Below are positions 44,650 through 56,097 of a stretch of 64,000 nucleotides of DNA, piece by piece. The notes below the pieces were generated by a model. The model did not search any database. It saw only the letters and a program-made list of their open reading frames with translations, and was not told the DNA's origin. The translations under genes and the position numbers were made by a program. Source of the DNA: Rostrohypoxylon terebratum (Eukaryota > Ascomycota > Sordariomycetes > Xylariales > Hypoxylaceae); the NCBI GenBank assembly GCA_022497145.1, contig MU385918.1:1-64000 (forward strand), given 5' to 3'. How positions within the stretch are numbered: the first letter of the stretch is position 1; each line of letters opens with the position of its first letter.

Positions 44650-45487
44650 TTAGGTAGATACTTGTGATGTATCCATGTAAACAAGTCCATGAGTCCATAT
44701 GTACGAACCTTAGAGAAAGAATGAGACATGAGATATTAGGATAAAATTACTTAGTCCACACATTTCTCCAATGGTCACTTGATAAATTTGGCATATGTTG
44801 CCCTCCTCTCCTTGTCTTGCGAAGTGTACAACGGCATAGATGATTTGGGGAGGATGGTTGGTATGGTGTATGGGCAGCCTTAGAGGTTACATGCATGAAG
44901 ACAACCGGCGAAGCTGGTAAGAGATTGTGGTTTGCTGCCATTGTTTGCTTTCCTCTAGCACATAAAACATAGGATGGAGCAATTATCAAGATATCAGACT
45001 GATTGACATCATAGTAGTTTGCAATTGAGTTGTAAAATTGGTGAAATTGAAGATGGTTGCTCCACTGATAAATCAATGGGTCGATCCATTTTCGGGTTTG
45101 ATTTTGAGTTTGATTTTGAGTTTGATTTTTCTTGGTTTTCTGGAGAGAAGAAAGAAAAAAAAAGAAAAAAAGAAAAAAAAGGGGGTGTAAATCTAAAAAA
45201 TAAGAAGCGGAGAAACCCCGGTCCGTCCACTCCAACCCGCCGGAACCCAACCAGGGGTTCCCTTTCCACAATTGCTTTCAAGTTCCAGGTTAGATTTCCT
45301 TCTTTCCTTTTTCTGAGAATTGTAATAAACATAAGAGTCGTTGACGTCTTCACAGCTTACATCTTCGAGCCATAACTAAGCCGCGCATTGTCATTGCTTG
45401 TCGAGAACAAGGATAGGTATCCTTCAGCCAATACAGCATACCAAGTGGTAGTACCAGCTCTGGCGCCATCGTGTCACAGAATTTCAG
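44650..45487. other. intergenic with low-complexity repeats
   Basis: Convergent 3' ends of the kinase and deoxyribosyltransferase-like genes. Contains a GTTTGATTTTGA repeat (45096-45130) followed by an A-rich polypurine tract (45143-45186). ORFs across these are repeat-driven. Confidence 0.65.
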
Positions 45488-45979
45488 TCAAGATGGCGGC
45501 ATTCTGTTCACGATGGCTGGTCTCAACGCATCCAGGCTCTCGACTGTTTCAAGTCCGTATTTCCGACACACGATCTGGACATTTCCTCTCTTCTTATATC
45601 CTTCGGGGCACACGACGATGGCCTTTTGCGGGGTTCTCATGCAAAGTCCGAGCTCTAGTAGGCTAATAGGGGCCTCGGTCGCTGGGTGGAAGTAGAAGAC
45701 GATTATATCGGCGCTATCCTGTTTTTCGAGTTCCCATTCTACCTGCTTCCTAAAATCGTCGCACTCGATATTTTCTTGCCAGGTTGAGTTCCAATTCGAT
45801 CGATACGGATTGATCACGGTGAGGGGCAAGTCCAAGAGAGATTCGCTTAGGACCTCACGCCAGTCTCGTTCGTCTGTCCTAGTGGTGATCCCCGCTAAGA
45901 AGACGGACATGATCCCGCGATAAGGCTCTTCCGATGGCGCGAGTATGATCTGGTTTTTAGGATGAGTGTTCGGCGTCAT
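45488..45979 (-). CDS. nucleoside 2-deoxyribosyltransferase-like protein
   Basis: Single exon, 163 residues, a usual family length. Features: SVFLAGITT near the N-terminus (β-strand and Gly-rich turn), NPYRSNW, a helix with WELEKQDSADIIVFYF (Asp91) and SLLELGL (candidate nucleophile Glu109), followed by VVCPEGYKKRGNV. The family cleaves or exchanges the N-glycosidic bond of (deoxy)nucleosides or nucleotides. It lies 0.84 kb beyond the kinase and is convergent with it, so the viperin region holds three nucleotide-related genes in a row. A role in recycling or removing modified nucleotides is my inference. No signal peptide. Confidence 0.85.
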   Translation of the reverse strand: MTPNTHPKNQIILAPSEEPYRGIMSVFLAGITTRTDERDWREVLSESLLDLPLTVINPYRSNWNSTWQENIECDDFRKQVEWELEKQDSADIIVFYFHPATEAPISLLELGLCMRTPQKAIVVCPEGYKKRGNVQIVCRKYGLETVESLDALRPAIVNRMPPS

Positions 45980-47484
45980 ATTGAATGATGATAACCAATC
46001 TTAATCGCGCACTAGACTATTCGAGACGAAGGATGACCAGAGCAGGCTCTTAATTCGGCAGATCACGGTTCGTAGTGAGACGTGTGCGTATGTAACCTCT
46101 CACAGCAACTCCAAATCCAATTATTTTTCAGTTCATCAGCCTTGTACGCACGACGAGCTCAGGAACCTTGAATTCCCAATTGGCAATCCTTCGAATGCGC
46201 CACCCTTGTCCGGCATCTATTCTACAACACGGACACATTTTCTCTAGCCTACTTGCCCAGGTGCTCACCCAGGTGCACAGCAAAACCTACAAAGCCTATG
46301 CCGTAAGAGTGTTTTTTTCACCAGGTCATAGCATCCACTACTAGGTATACACACATATAAGATATCAATATTCACTTATCATATTACCGTATCATCTCAA
46401 CTTTATAATCGGTAATACCCGCCGAAACGTTTATCGCGGTTGATAAAAGGCTGCAATTGAGGCATGATTTTGCCACGAATCATTTCGTCTTATCCAAACA
46501 GGATACCAGGTATTATTAACACTAATATGAGTCCGGGAACCTTGAAGCTTTCGATTACCTAAGGACGGCGTACCGTTCTTATCTATAGAATGACGGGGGG
46601 GGGGGGGGGGGGCGAAAAACCAGTTGGAGAAGTGGAAACGTAAAGCACCAAAACATCGGGGACATATTAAAAAAATCCGAGAAAAAATAGGGATTTGGTA
46701 AAAGGAAAGGTTGTGNNNNNNNNNNCCCCCCCCCACCCCCCCTCCCCCCCCCCGCCCCCCCCCGCGACCCCCCCGCCCCCCCCCCCCCTCCCCCCCCCCC
46801 CGCGGGCGGGGGGGGCCCCCCCCCCCCCCCGAAAATCCAGTTGGAGAAGTGGATACGATAAGCTCCATCTCTTCGGGTACATAGTACTATCTTCCGAGCT
46901 ATCATAGGGATTAGGTACTAGGTATGGTATGGCTGGCGGAATGTCTCACCTGCACTTACTCTGTACACATCCCTCTTATCTACTACGTTGTATTTTGGTG
47001 GTGATTCGATTGGTAGAGCTGCCGAAAAAACAATGGCTTACAGCATGCCAGAAGTCGAGCTTGGCCCGCTTTAGGTCAAGCCTTAAGCTTTGAGGCGTAT
47101 TGCCTCCCGCTCTTGGCCACGCGTTCGACCATGCTTGTTGCTTTGGGAAGGTCGAAATCATGATGGGGGGGGCTGGCAAAGACTGTGCGAATGCGCGGGG
47201 TGGTACTTCATACAACTACAGGGCTTTTCAGGGTGCGGAGTACCTTCGGTAGCATGACGATCACCAATTCATCGGCTAGTAACCATGCTCTGATAGGTCG
47301 TTCCCGGAAATGAAGCCATCGAAAAATACCTAGGTCCTATAGGTACCTACTAGGTGGAAATACAAGAGATAAAACCACCACGACTAGCCTTTGTCTTTGA
47401 TCGCTCTTGGCAAGGCTATGATCCCTAAGGACCTAAGCTTCACAGGCCAACTCTCCAACGGCAAATGAAGACTGATCAGTCACA
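45980..47484. other. intergenic, contains assembly gap
   Basis: No gene supported. Short frames with poly-Gly/Pro come from the homopolymer tracts around the gap (see 46595-46932). Confidence 0.7.
46595..46932. other. assembly gap with homopolymer tracts and duplicated flank
   Basis: Ten Ns at 46716-46725, a G18 run (46595-46612) before it and C-rich sequence (46726-46830) after it. The ~103 nt after the G-run (46613-46715) repeat, with scattered A-rich errors, the sequence at 46830-46932; both share CAGTTGGAGAAGTGG. The duplication is probably an assembly artefact. Confidence 0.8.
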
Positions 47485-50243
47485 ATGGGATTTTTTAAGG
47501 GAGCTGATGTCTCAGCTACGACTTCTCCCGAGATCAGCCCTAACCCAGTCGAAAATGCAACACCTAGTTCCACCGATGAGAAGCTTCCCCGAATAGACGT
47601 GGCCACTGCGATCGCAGATCTCGACAAGATCCAGCACAATCATCAATGGGACCCGAATCTCCCGCAGGAAAAACTCGATGCTGTCAAGTCTGCGCTCGAA
47701 CATGGAGACGATAAAGAGATCGCCGAGACCGACCTGCTATTCACTGAAGACTCGCCTTATGAAGAAGTACGCGCCGCCGTCCGCAATACCGATGGAGGAG
47801 AGGTAGCTTGCACCGTGAGAGCATGGATATTGGGGATGATATTCGTCACCGCCGGTAGTGGCCTAAACATGTTATTGAGCATGCGAAGCCCATTGGTTAA
47901 TTTCCCAGCATTGGTCGTTGTTCTCGTAGTCTACCCAGTTGCGAATCTTTGGGCCAAATTTATGCCTACGAGAAAATTCAATACGTTCGGATTACAGTGG
48001 ACACTCAACACTGGACCATTCACGATCAAGGAACATGTCGTCATCACCATCATGTCAAATGTCTCGATATCGTACGCATACTCGACAGATGCGCTGCTTG
48101 CGCTCCAAGGAAAGCCATTCTATGACATCAACCTCGGCTGGGGTTTCGCCTTCATCTTCACTCTGAGCTCTCAACTCATGGGCATTTCATTGTCTGGGCT
48201 TTTTAGGCGCTTTCTCGTCTACCCTGCAGCCATGCTGTGGCCAACTCAGTTCTCATACACATCACTTTTCTACGCTCTTCACGACAAGAGCAAAAGCGAC
48301 GGCAGTACCTCCAACGGATGGACGATCAGCCGTTACCGATACTTTTTCTTGGTGACCGGAGGTATGTTCGTGTATTATTGGATCCCAGCTGTACTCTGGC
48401 AGGGACTCAGTGTGTTTGCCTTCATCACCTGGATTAAACCGGATAACGTTGTCCTCAATCAACTCTTTGGCGGCTACACGGGGCTCAGTCTCATCCCCAT
48501 CACGTTCGACTGGACTTACGTTTCTGCGTACCTATACGACCCGCTACTAGCCCCGACGGAAGCTCACGTCAATACTCTAATTGGCCTCTTCTTTTTTGCC
48601 ATGATCGCTCCGATCGGAATCGTGTACACTGGCGCGCTGTATGTCTATTTCACCTGCGTATTTTACCACGGTCGCAGTTCTTGCATAGGTGGATATTATT
48701 TCTAACTTGCTGGCAGTTACTCCGAGTATCTCCCTATGGTAACGTCACAAACCTACGACAACACTCAGAAAGCATATACAGTAAGGAATATTCTCGGAAG
48801 TGATTTCACACTCGACTTAGAGAAGTACCGTAATTACTCGCCGCTATTTTTATCCCCAGCCTTAGCTCTCAACTATGGGCTTTCCTTTGCCGCATTAATG
48901 GCGTCGCTCGTCCACGTCGGTCTTTTTCACGGGAAAGAGATTTGGTATCGCTACAGGGCCGCCCGCAATCAGGAACCTGACATACATCTAAAACTCATGA
49001 AGAAATATGACGAGGCTCCTGAATGGTGGTACACGGTCCTGTTCCTTTTCTCGCTCGCACTGGGCCTTGGAACTGTGCTAGGTTACGATTCCCAATTGCC
49101 GTGGTGGGGATTCTTAATTTCTATTATTATCGCATTTGTTTTTGTTATTCCCACGTGCATGATCATGGCTGTTTCGAACATTATGTTGTCCTTAAATGTC
49201 ATCTCGCCATTCATAGCCGGGTTTATATTCCCAGGCCGACCCATCGGAGTGATGATTTTCAAGGTTTTTAGCACGATCACCTTAGGACAAGCTCAAACTT
49301 ATGGTACGTATGACTCCGTCCCGCAACCATCGCCTACGCAGAATCTAATACGTCGACAGTATGTGAAATATTTCATTTGGGCTCATGATGCAGATGCAGC
49401 TCATGATTCATTGAACGAATCACTAACAAGAAGTAGACTTCTGACTTGAAGTTGGCTCATTATATGAAAGTACCGCCTCGGGTAACTTTCTGGTGCCAGG
49501 TTGTCGCGAGCATATGGGCCGTCTTTGTGCAGATTGCCGTGATGAATTGGACATTAGGAGCCATTCCCGAGGTTTGTTCTAGGTCGGTCATGTTACTTCT
49601 CGCCAATACCGACTTGTAAGCTAACAATGCTACAGCACCCAACCCAGTCATTTCACCTGCCCCAATGGGCGAGCATTCTTCTCGTCCAGTATCGTCTGGG
49701 GTGTTCTTGGGCCAGAGCGCATGTTTGGGCCCGGATCGATGTACGTGAATTTCAACTGGTTTTGGCTCATTGGAGCTGTAACTCCAGTCATATTATGGGT
49801 TCTCGGTCGCAAGATGAAGATTGGTCTCGCCCGCCACCTCAATGCACCAATTTTGTTTGGGGCCATGGCTTGGCTCCCTCCCGCTACCCCGATCAGCTTT
49901 TCGACTTGGGCATTTTGGGGTTTGGTCTTCAACTACGGCATACGAAAGAAGTTCAACGGATGGTGGCGCACATACAACTACGTCACGGCTGCAGCGCTAG
50001 ACGCGGGCCTCATCTTGTCCACCATTGTCATCTTCTTTGCGATCACGATGTCAGGAGTTACCATTCCTCAATGGTGGGGTAACGTAGATGTGTACAATAC
50101 TCTTGTGAGTGCATGATGAGCTTAATCAGGTGTTTGTCACCTCTTGGGCCTATAAGATTGCTAACGACGAACAGGATGCGACAGGCACAGCTTGGCTCAA
50201 AACAGTAGCAGAGGGTGAGACGTTCGGGCCAGCAACGTGGTAG
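47485..50243 (+). CDS. OPT-family oligopeptide transporter
   Basis: Exons 47485-48638, 48717-49303, 49437-49582, 49636-50104 and 50175-50243 give ~810 residues with 12 or more membrane helices. OPT proteins import small peptides or metal chelates with protons. Family blocks: ACTVRAWILGMIFVTAGSGLNM near the first helix, PYVANLWAKFMP-like PVANLWAKFMPTRKF, FPGRPIGVMIFK, FTCPNGRAFFSSSIVWGVLG across the fourth splice, NAPILFGAMAWLPPATP and the standard end WGNVDVYNTLDATGTAW. The junction 49303 to 49437 does not join in phase directly. A 17-nt micro-exon at 49342-49358 would restore the frame but needs a 38-nt intron. Otherwise one base is missing. The donor at 49583 is GTCGGT. Confidence 0.88.
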
Positions 50244-50527
50244 TATAACACGGCAGGCTATTGGAGCCTTGTAGAAGGGTCGAATCGGTATTTGGGATGC
50301 ACCACGTCAGCTGTTGTATGTCTAGTAGAAAGTGACGCAGCCTCAATGAGACACCAAATGCTAGCATCGCAAACCACATCTGCCGCTTAAACCAGCCTAC
50401 CTACTCTTTGTCATTATATTTAAAGACTAAAATATCGCAGGTTCTAGAGACGACCTGTTCCAATATCATCCCATGCAAGAACAGATACCAAAAACATACT
50501 ACCCCCTTAAATCACATCTTAATTCAA

Positions 50528-51919
50528 ATGTCGAAACCGGAAATTAGAAAGGCCTTGAGCTCAGTTTCGAGCTTAGTCTGTAAGCCTAGTTTCGGGTCAC
50601 GCGCGTGCGATAAGCAAGATGAGCCGCTCTCCATTGGCAAGCCTCTACCTCATGCCATCACGTCGGAGATTGTCGAGACTACGCAGAAGGCAATAGAATG
50701 GTATCGTCGTGGCGCGAAACTCTGGACGCGCTTTGATCTCGAACAAGTTGAGAGTGAGCTTGCTCATTATCAAACGGTAGAAGCGTTTTCCATACGTCGC
50801 ATCGATGGGAAGTTAATCTATATTGACAATCCTATGTATGGTATCGTCGATCCTATATGGTACTTACCCCTAAATAAACATCTGAACTTGTATATGAAAT
50901 TACTAACGCCCTGCGTGGATGGATTAGGAAACCACGCGTGAAATTTCAGCATTACTGGGATTTATTCCAGCAGGGCCCCGATAACATGCTGTCAAAAGGT
51001 ATTCCTCCAGCAGAATCACCCTACTATTCGTATTTTATTGAGTGGGAGAATCAAACTTATATGCACTTCCTTCATGCCGAACACAGATGCCCAGATCGGC
51101 ATTTCCGAGAAGCCAGGGCACGGTGGGAGAAGAGTTGGAGCTGCGATTTGCTCAAAGATAACCTCGCAATTTATAAGGGCTCGAAGAAGATTACCAAAGT
51201 CCTATGTTTTGGCTTGGGGGATATTACCCCTCTGCCTGAATATGATGTGCATTCAGAATATGACAGAGAATTCGCAGAGCAGAGCCTGAAAGCTAGCTTA
51301 AATCAGCATGTCGCTGCTTTGACTATAGCAAATGCGCTTCGTGCAGAGACGGGAAAGAATATAGAGATCTTTGCTCAGGATCCCGCTTATAGCTACTCAA
51401 GCAAGGGCTACTTGGAAGTTCTTGGAATTAAAGTCATCGGGGATCACGGCGCGGGTGGCTTCAGCAAGATCAACTCCGATACCGTCGTGTTCTTCTGCTT
51501 CCCGAGTGCTCCCGTGCGGCAGATCATAGCAGATATGGGGAGACCAGCCATCATCATTGGGAATGGTGACAGTATGGTTCTAAGCGAAAACCAGTACGTT
51601 GCATGACTTAATTGAACATATATCTACAAATTATCGCGCTTTCTGACGCTAAGCATATAATAGGTCACTCCCATTTCCTTTCGACGCCGAATCTCCGCGG
51701 ACCCGACAAATGTGGAAGGAGTATACTAAACATGATTTCCGCATCGCAGAGCAGGACGAGCAAGACTTGACGGGTTTGACAGGCTTGAGTATCTATGTTC
51801 GAAATGATGTAGGAACGGGGAGTGGAAGCAGCGTTTATAGTAGGACTGAGTCAGACGCGTCGATTATAACCTTGTCAAAGGCACGTTATCCTCCACAAGA
51901 CCCGATATCTCTATTGTAG
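50528..51919 (+). CDS. SRR1-domain protein
   Basis: Three exons, start ATG at 50528 (MSKPEIRKAL). The last intron is clear: donor GTACGT at 51594, acceptor ATAATAG, exon 3 at 51664-51919. Intron 1 ends at 50927. Its donor is either GTACTT at 50860 (68 nt) or GTATAT at 50890 (38 nt, ACTAAC branch). The length is about 417-427 residues. The SRR1-like domain is recognised from KVLCFGLGDITP, QHVAALTIANALR, IEIFAQDPAYS, VIGDHGAGGFSKI and VVFFCFPSAPV. In plants SRR1 influences circadian and light signalling. In yeast the homolog Ber1 is linked to microtubules. The molecular activity is unknown. Confidence 0.82.
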
Positions 51920-52740
51920 TCAGCTCTGTGCTTAGGCTGGTTCAAATTGAGCTGACAGCTGAAGAGATAGCCATTTGCTTCATAATCATTACATCTATCT
52001 CAACTTGAAACGAAAAATAATCAGAATTTCCACAGCATATTAGTGACAATTTTACATATATGAATCGTGAGGTGCCGGCCGAAGAGCCTCCATGACAGGG
52101 GTGTTGTTAACCGAGAACCAACCTCTCGAGTGCCTAATACGGGATCCAAAAAAAATAAGCTCATCGATAATATGACGTTCATCTATGGTACTATAAGCCC
52201 AGATAGACCAATAGGAAGATCGAGGAAGCTTTTCAGCTATTCTAGAAGACCCTGTGTGGATCGGGATACGATGACTACCACAAACAGGGGTCTTCAGCTC
52301 TGACTCCGCCCTCTCACCTCATTTTAGCAGCCCTGTGGCGCTTTTCGCGTATAGGTCAGCAGTGTCATGAGATGCTGAGTGTTTGATAAGCTGTTTTCCG
52401 CCGGAGGAATTCCTTTCCCAACACGGCCTAGGAATACGGATTCGCGTATTGATTCCGCTTATAGGGCCGCAGGCACAAGTAGGCAGAAGCTCGTAAAACG
52501 ATGAGTGGTTGGGATGAGAGATGATGGGCTGACAGACCGGAGATCCTCGCATTTTCGTACAAAGGCCTCCGGATCCGATTTTCGAGTATAAGTAGGATAT
52601 ATCATCGAGGACAAAGACTGACTCTGTTCCTTCCGTTCCACTGCAATCCAACTCTAGGTTCACAAGCGAGTTTTCAGATCCTACTTCTCCAGTTTCAGCC
52701 GCTATATCGCATCCTCTTACACCATCAACTGTCTTTCAAG
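51920..52740. other. intergenic, promoter of secreted-protein gene
   Basis: No gene seen. A TATAAGT at 52587-52593 lies ~150 nt upstream of the next ATG. Confidence 0.55.
52587..52593 (+). promoter_or_regulatory. TATA-like box of the small secreted protein gene
   Basis: TATAAGT about 150 nt before the ATG at 52741. Confidence 0.4.
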
Positions 52741-53415
52741 ATGTACGGCCAAACCGTTATAACCTCTCTCCTCCCGCTTCTGTCTCTTTCTCTGGCCCTC
52801 CCCCTCCAGACCCGAGACTACCCCGATTTCGTCCTCACTAGCCTGGACGCCATCTTTCCGTATTCCGGGGTTTACGGAGATGAGAATGTGAATTCATATG
52901 TTAATGTAGGGCTAACCTACCCGGACCCTTCGTCAACCACCGGCGCCACTCTCAGCACAACATGTAGCGTGAACTGGCCTTCCGGCACCGCTCCAGCCCC
53001 AACAAGCTGGACCCCATGTGCCAATTCAACGGTGCAATTCCGCCTGCCGACAGACGGATGGACCAGCACGACGAACTTCCGCGTCGAGTTCTGGGAGCAA
53101 CTGAATGCCAACGGGTAAGCACCTAGAATCCCTTCGACTCCAACCCTCCCCCACCCTCCTGTGTTTTTTTTTCATTCCGTAGTAAGCGTGTAACACTGGG
53201 TTATTACTAATACGCGTGTTGCTTATAGGTCGGGCTTGGAAGCCACGCACTACGTCAAGATGGACCCGAGCGATCCGAGCGACCCGGCTTCGGTCCTATT
53301 CTGCTACCAGAAGGGCAAATTCAACCCTCTCACTTGCACCTTGACCGGGCCGTATGGAACGTCGGCGACGACTGTATCCATGACTGCGACGGAGGAGAAT
53401 ACGATACCGAATTAG
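52741..53415 (+). CDS. small secreted cysteine-containing protein
   Basis: Two exons (52741-53114, 53229-53415) encode 186 residues. The donor is GTAAGC, the acceptor CTTATAG, phase 2. Signal peptide at residues 1-~20 (LLPLLSLSLALP), with a possible dibasic-like site near LQTR. The mature protein is β-rich and Ser/Thr/Pro-rich, with four cysteines (TTCSVNW, TPCANS, FCYQ, TCTL) that can form two disulfides, and several N-glycosylation motifs. No family recognised. The size, secretion and disulfides resemble an effector or cell-surface protein. A virulence role cannot be claimed from sequence. Confidence 0.75.
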
Positions 53416-53722
53416 ATTGATGGAAAATTTTTGGTTCGGGTTGGGAAAAAAAAAAGATAGAGTGGGTTAATTGGGATACTATATAAATAGAACAACGTGA
53501 CGAACGAGTGGATTACGTATACGTGTCTCGTGTCGGCGAGCGGGATTTAGAGGCACAGCCTACCTAATAACAGGAGGTATGTTGGAAGGACAACCTCGAG
53601 AATTTCAAAGAAAAGAAATAGATAGAAGCTCAGTGCTCTCAATTATGAAAGGATATTATTTCTTATATAGAATTATTCGATTCGTCAAATATCAAGCTAA
53701 GAATTAAACTACCAATCCACGC

Positions 53723-55006
53723 TTACCAAACGGTTTCCAGCCCGTTAACGCCGACGGGGCGTTCGCCGAGGGTGGTGATGCGGAAGCCGTGGCGCAAGCC
53801 CTCTTCCTCATTGTGCACGTCGTAGTCCGATATCGCTGTGTGAGCCGTTACCCTGTTATCCCAGAGTGATACCGTCTGATCGTCCCATTTCACGCGGACC
53901 TGAACATCCGCGCTCTGCGAAATATGCTGTCCCGAACAATTAGCCGGATCCAAATATGATGCACTGCTTGAAGATACGAACTTTAAAGAGAAGTTTGAGA
54001 ATGGCGTCGGATTCCTCGCTCTTCAACCCCACGATCTTCTTGGTGAAACCCGGGTTCACGAAGAGCGCCTTTTGGCCGGTGACCTAGAAGAAGAATGTTA
54101 ACATCGAAGTCGAAGCGCAGTGCATCGTACGTTGACTTACTGGATGTACCCGAACTATGGGATGGTATGACCTGACAGGCTCACGCCGTACGAAATGGTT
54201 GTCGCGACGGGCGTGTTCAGCCTGTGGGAACCCGCTGTGTTCAGCGCGCAGCCCTTCCAGGAATGCCTTCAGTGGCTCTGAGAGCCGTTCGTACGCCGCG
54301 ACTTGAGAAGTCCACGCCGTATCTCCGCCCGTCGACGGAACCGCGAGTAGAGTGAGAAGCGTGATTCCCGGAGGCTGGTGCTCGTATGAGACATCCGAGT
54401 GGTACCCAGTGGTAGTTAGTTTCTCGGACAGGCGCTGGTTCCGGTACAGGTTATCGGAGCCGAGGTAGATGTTATGGAACTCGATGGCGCCTTCGACGTG
54501 AGCTCCAACGGGCTATCCGCAAATTAGCAAAAGGTAATAGCAGATTTCATACATCAAATACTTACGTGGACATGTAGGCGGCCGAAGTATCGGCCGAATT
54601 CCTTCTGCTTCTCAACGCCGATATCCTTGAAGTTCTGCCCTCGGAACACTACGACACCCCTCTCAGCAATCAACAAAGCCAACTCATTCTTCTGCTCATC
54701 CGTCAACTCGGAAAGCTGAAGACCGGTGATCTCCGTGCCGACTCGAGGAGTCAGCTTGGTAACGACCACGTTGGGGTCTTTCAGTCCGAGGAGATGAGGC
54801 TTGGCTTTGTCTGCTAGGAGGCCCTTGTCGGAGAACTCGAAGGGCTCAGTTGGTGGGAACGTTGTCGTCTCATCATACACTGGTAAGTAATGAGCATACT
54901 TGTATGCTGAGTGCTGAGCTTCGTCATAGGCGCGATTGAGCTTTTGCTCCGCCTTCTCCTTCAACTCAGATGCGCTTGGTAATACGTCTGCTACTGAGGG
55001 TGCCAT
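53723..55006 (-). CDS. TauD/JLP1-type Fe(II)/2-oxoglutarate dioxygenase
   Basis: Four exons (55006-54566, 54512-54141, 54083-53982, 53926-53723) join in phase 0 to 372 residues. These enzymes oxidise alkyl sulfonates or related compounds with 2-oxoglutarate and O2, often releasing sulfite as a sulfur source. The iron site is HSD in TTGYHSDVSYE, with the distal His in NRVTAHTAI. The 2-oxoglutarate Arg is in HGFRITTLGERP. The N-terminus carries a fungal extension, then PRVGTEITGLQLSEL and VVVFRGQNF. The ATG at 55006 (MAPSVADV) is chosen. Intron 3 has the unusual donor GTTCGT but a GGCTAAT branch. Sulfonate specificity is likely but unproven. Confidence 0.9.
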
Positions 55007-56097
55007 TTCGTATGCATTCACTTGGCTAAATTGACAGAGTGTATTTTTTTTTCTTTATCAAAAAGATACTTCCATAGCTAACATACGCATTATTTATCTA
55101 CCTTTGCTTGATAATGGTTCTATGATGTTATCCAACGCAATGTCGTATCCCCGCGCATTCATCATCCTTTCTCCGTATGGTGCGATACCGACAATGGAGA
55201 TGTATCTCCCAACAGGACTAAGCACACCAAACTTAGCCAGGACAGATATACCACCCACCATTATCTTCTTTGAAATACCTTCGATATGGTTCCTCAGCTT
55301 CAGTGTCTAGTGTTACTTAATTTCGTCACATGTTGTGGGGTTATAACCACTGGCAGAACATCTTCCCTGCGATGCCAGGAGATACGCAGATACTAGATTA
55401 ATAGATAGCGCCCATGCAAAGTAGGCGATCGTGCGAACGCTGTCAAATGACGACATGTGACAGCTAGCAATATGTGAAAAGCTTAGCGTACCTACTACCT
55501 ACCTAGTACGTGAGAGTCTTAAGACGAAAAGACTGGTCACATCAAGGTACTAAGATACCTACCTACATCTCAGAATGCTTAAGCAATAAGATAAGTACCC
55601 CGGGGAACATATGAGATTTGAAGCACTTACTATATCAGAAAAGTTGCCGAATGAACACCACATCCCGGCCATGTGCGTTGGATACTAGTTAGTGCTCCGG
55701 AACATATCCACTTCGGTCCGAAGTGGGTCACTGTCCGGTACCAAGCATCAACGTTTAGTCTCGGTCATATAGGGAGATTGTAGCGGGCTTAAGCGCTATT
55801 CACCTTGGATTTATAGTGTACCAGAGGCAGATAACTACCTCATCGCAACAATGCCTCAATTTTCCTATCCCATAACCAAGAAAGTAGATCTTGAAAATTT
55901 CCGGAGCTTCATCTGCACCCTAAAGCCATGGAAAATTAGTTGGGAAACCTCTACAGGATTCCCAATTTTTAACGCCTAACGTACCTATATCACATATAAC
56001 TTATTTTCATTTGATTCATTTTACAGATATCAGTTTCCCCTCCTTAATCCCAAACACACCAATCCCAGGGTTCACCACGTGCGATATGCCATCCGTC
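55007..56097. other. intergenic with a coding fragment
   Basis: Contains the possible exon at 55094-55306. The remainder is AT-rich with clusters of TACCTA motifs (55490-55565). Confidence 0.5.
55094..55306 (-). pseudogene. possible exon or gene remnant, unknown family
   Basis: An open minus-strand frame follows an acceptor-like AACACTAG and runs 70 codons to a TAA at 55094. Its residues look protein-like: LRNHIEGISKKIMVGGISVL, then FGVLSPVGRYISIVGIAPYG and GYDIALDNIIEPLS. No partner exon joins it upstream or downstream in an obvious way. I do not recognise the family. It is probably a leftover of a lost gene next to the dioxygenase gene. Confidence 0.4.

Noticed and set aside
45019..45375. 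ORFs on both strands over the GTTTGATTTTGA repeat
   Set aside because: Encoded by simple repeats and a polypurine tract; no protein features.
46431..46907. Gly-rich and Pro-rich ORFs around the Ns
   Set aside because: Produced entirely by G/C homopolymers and the gap.
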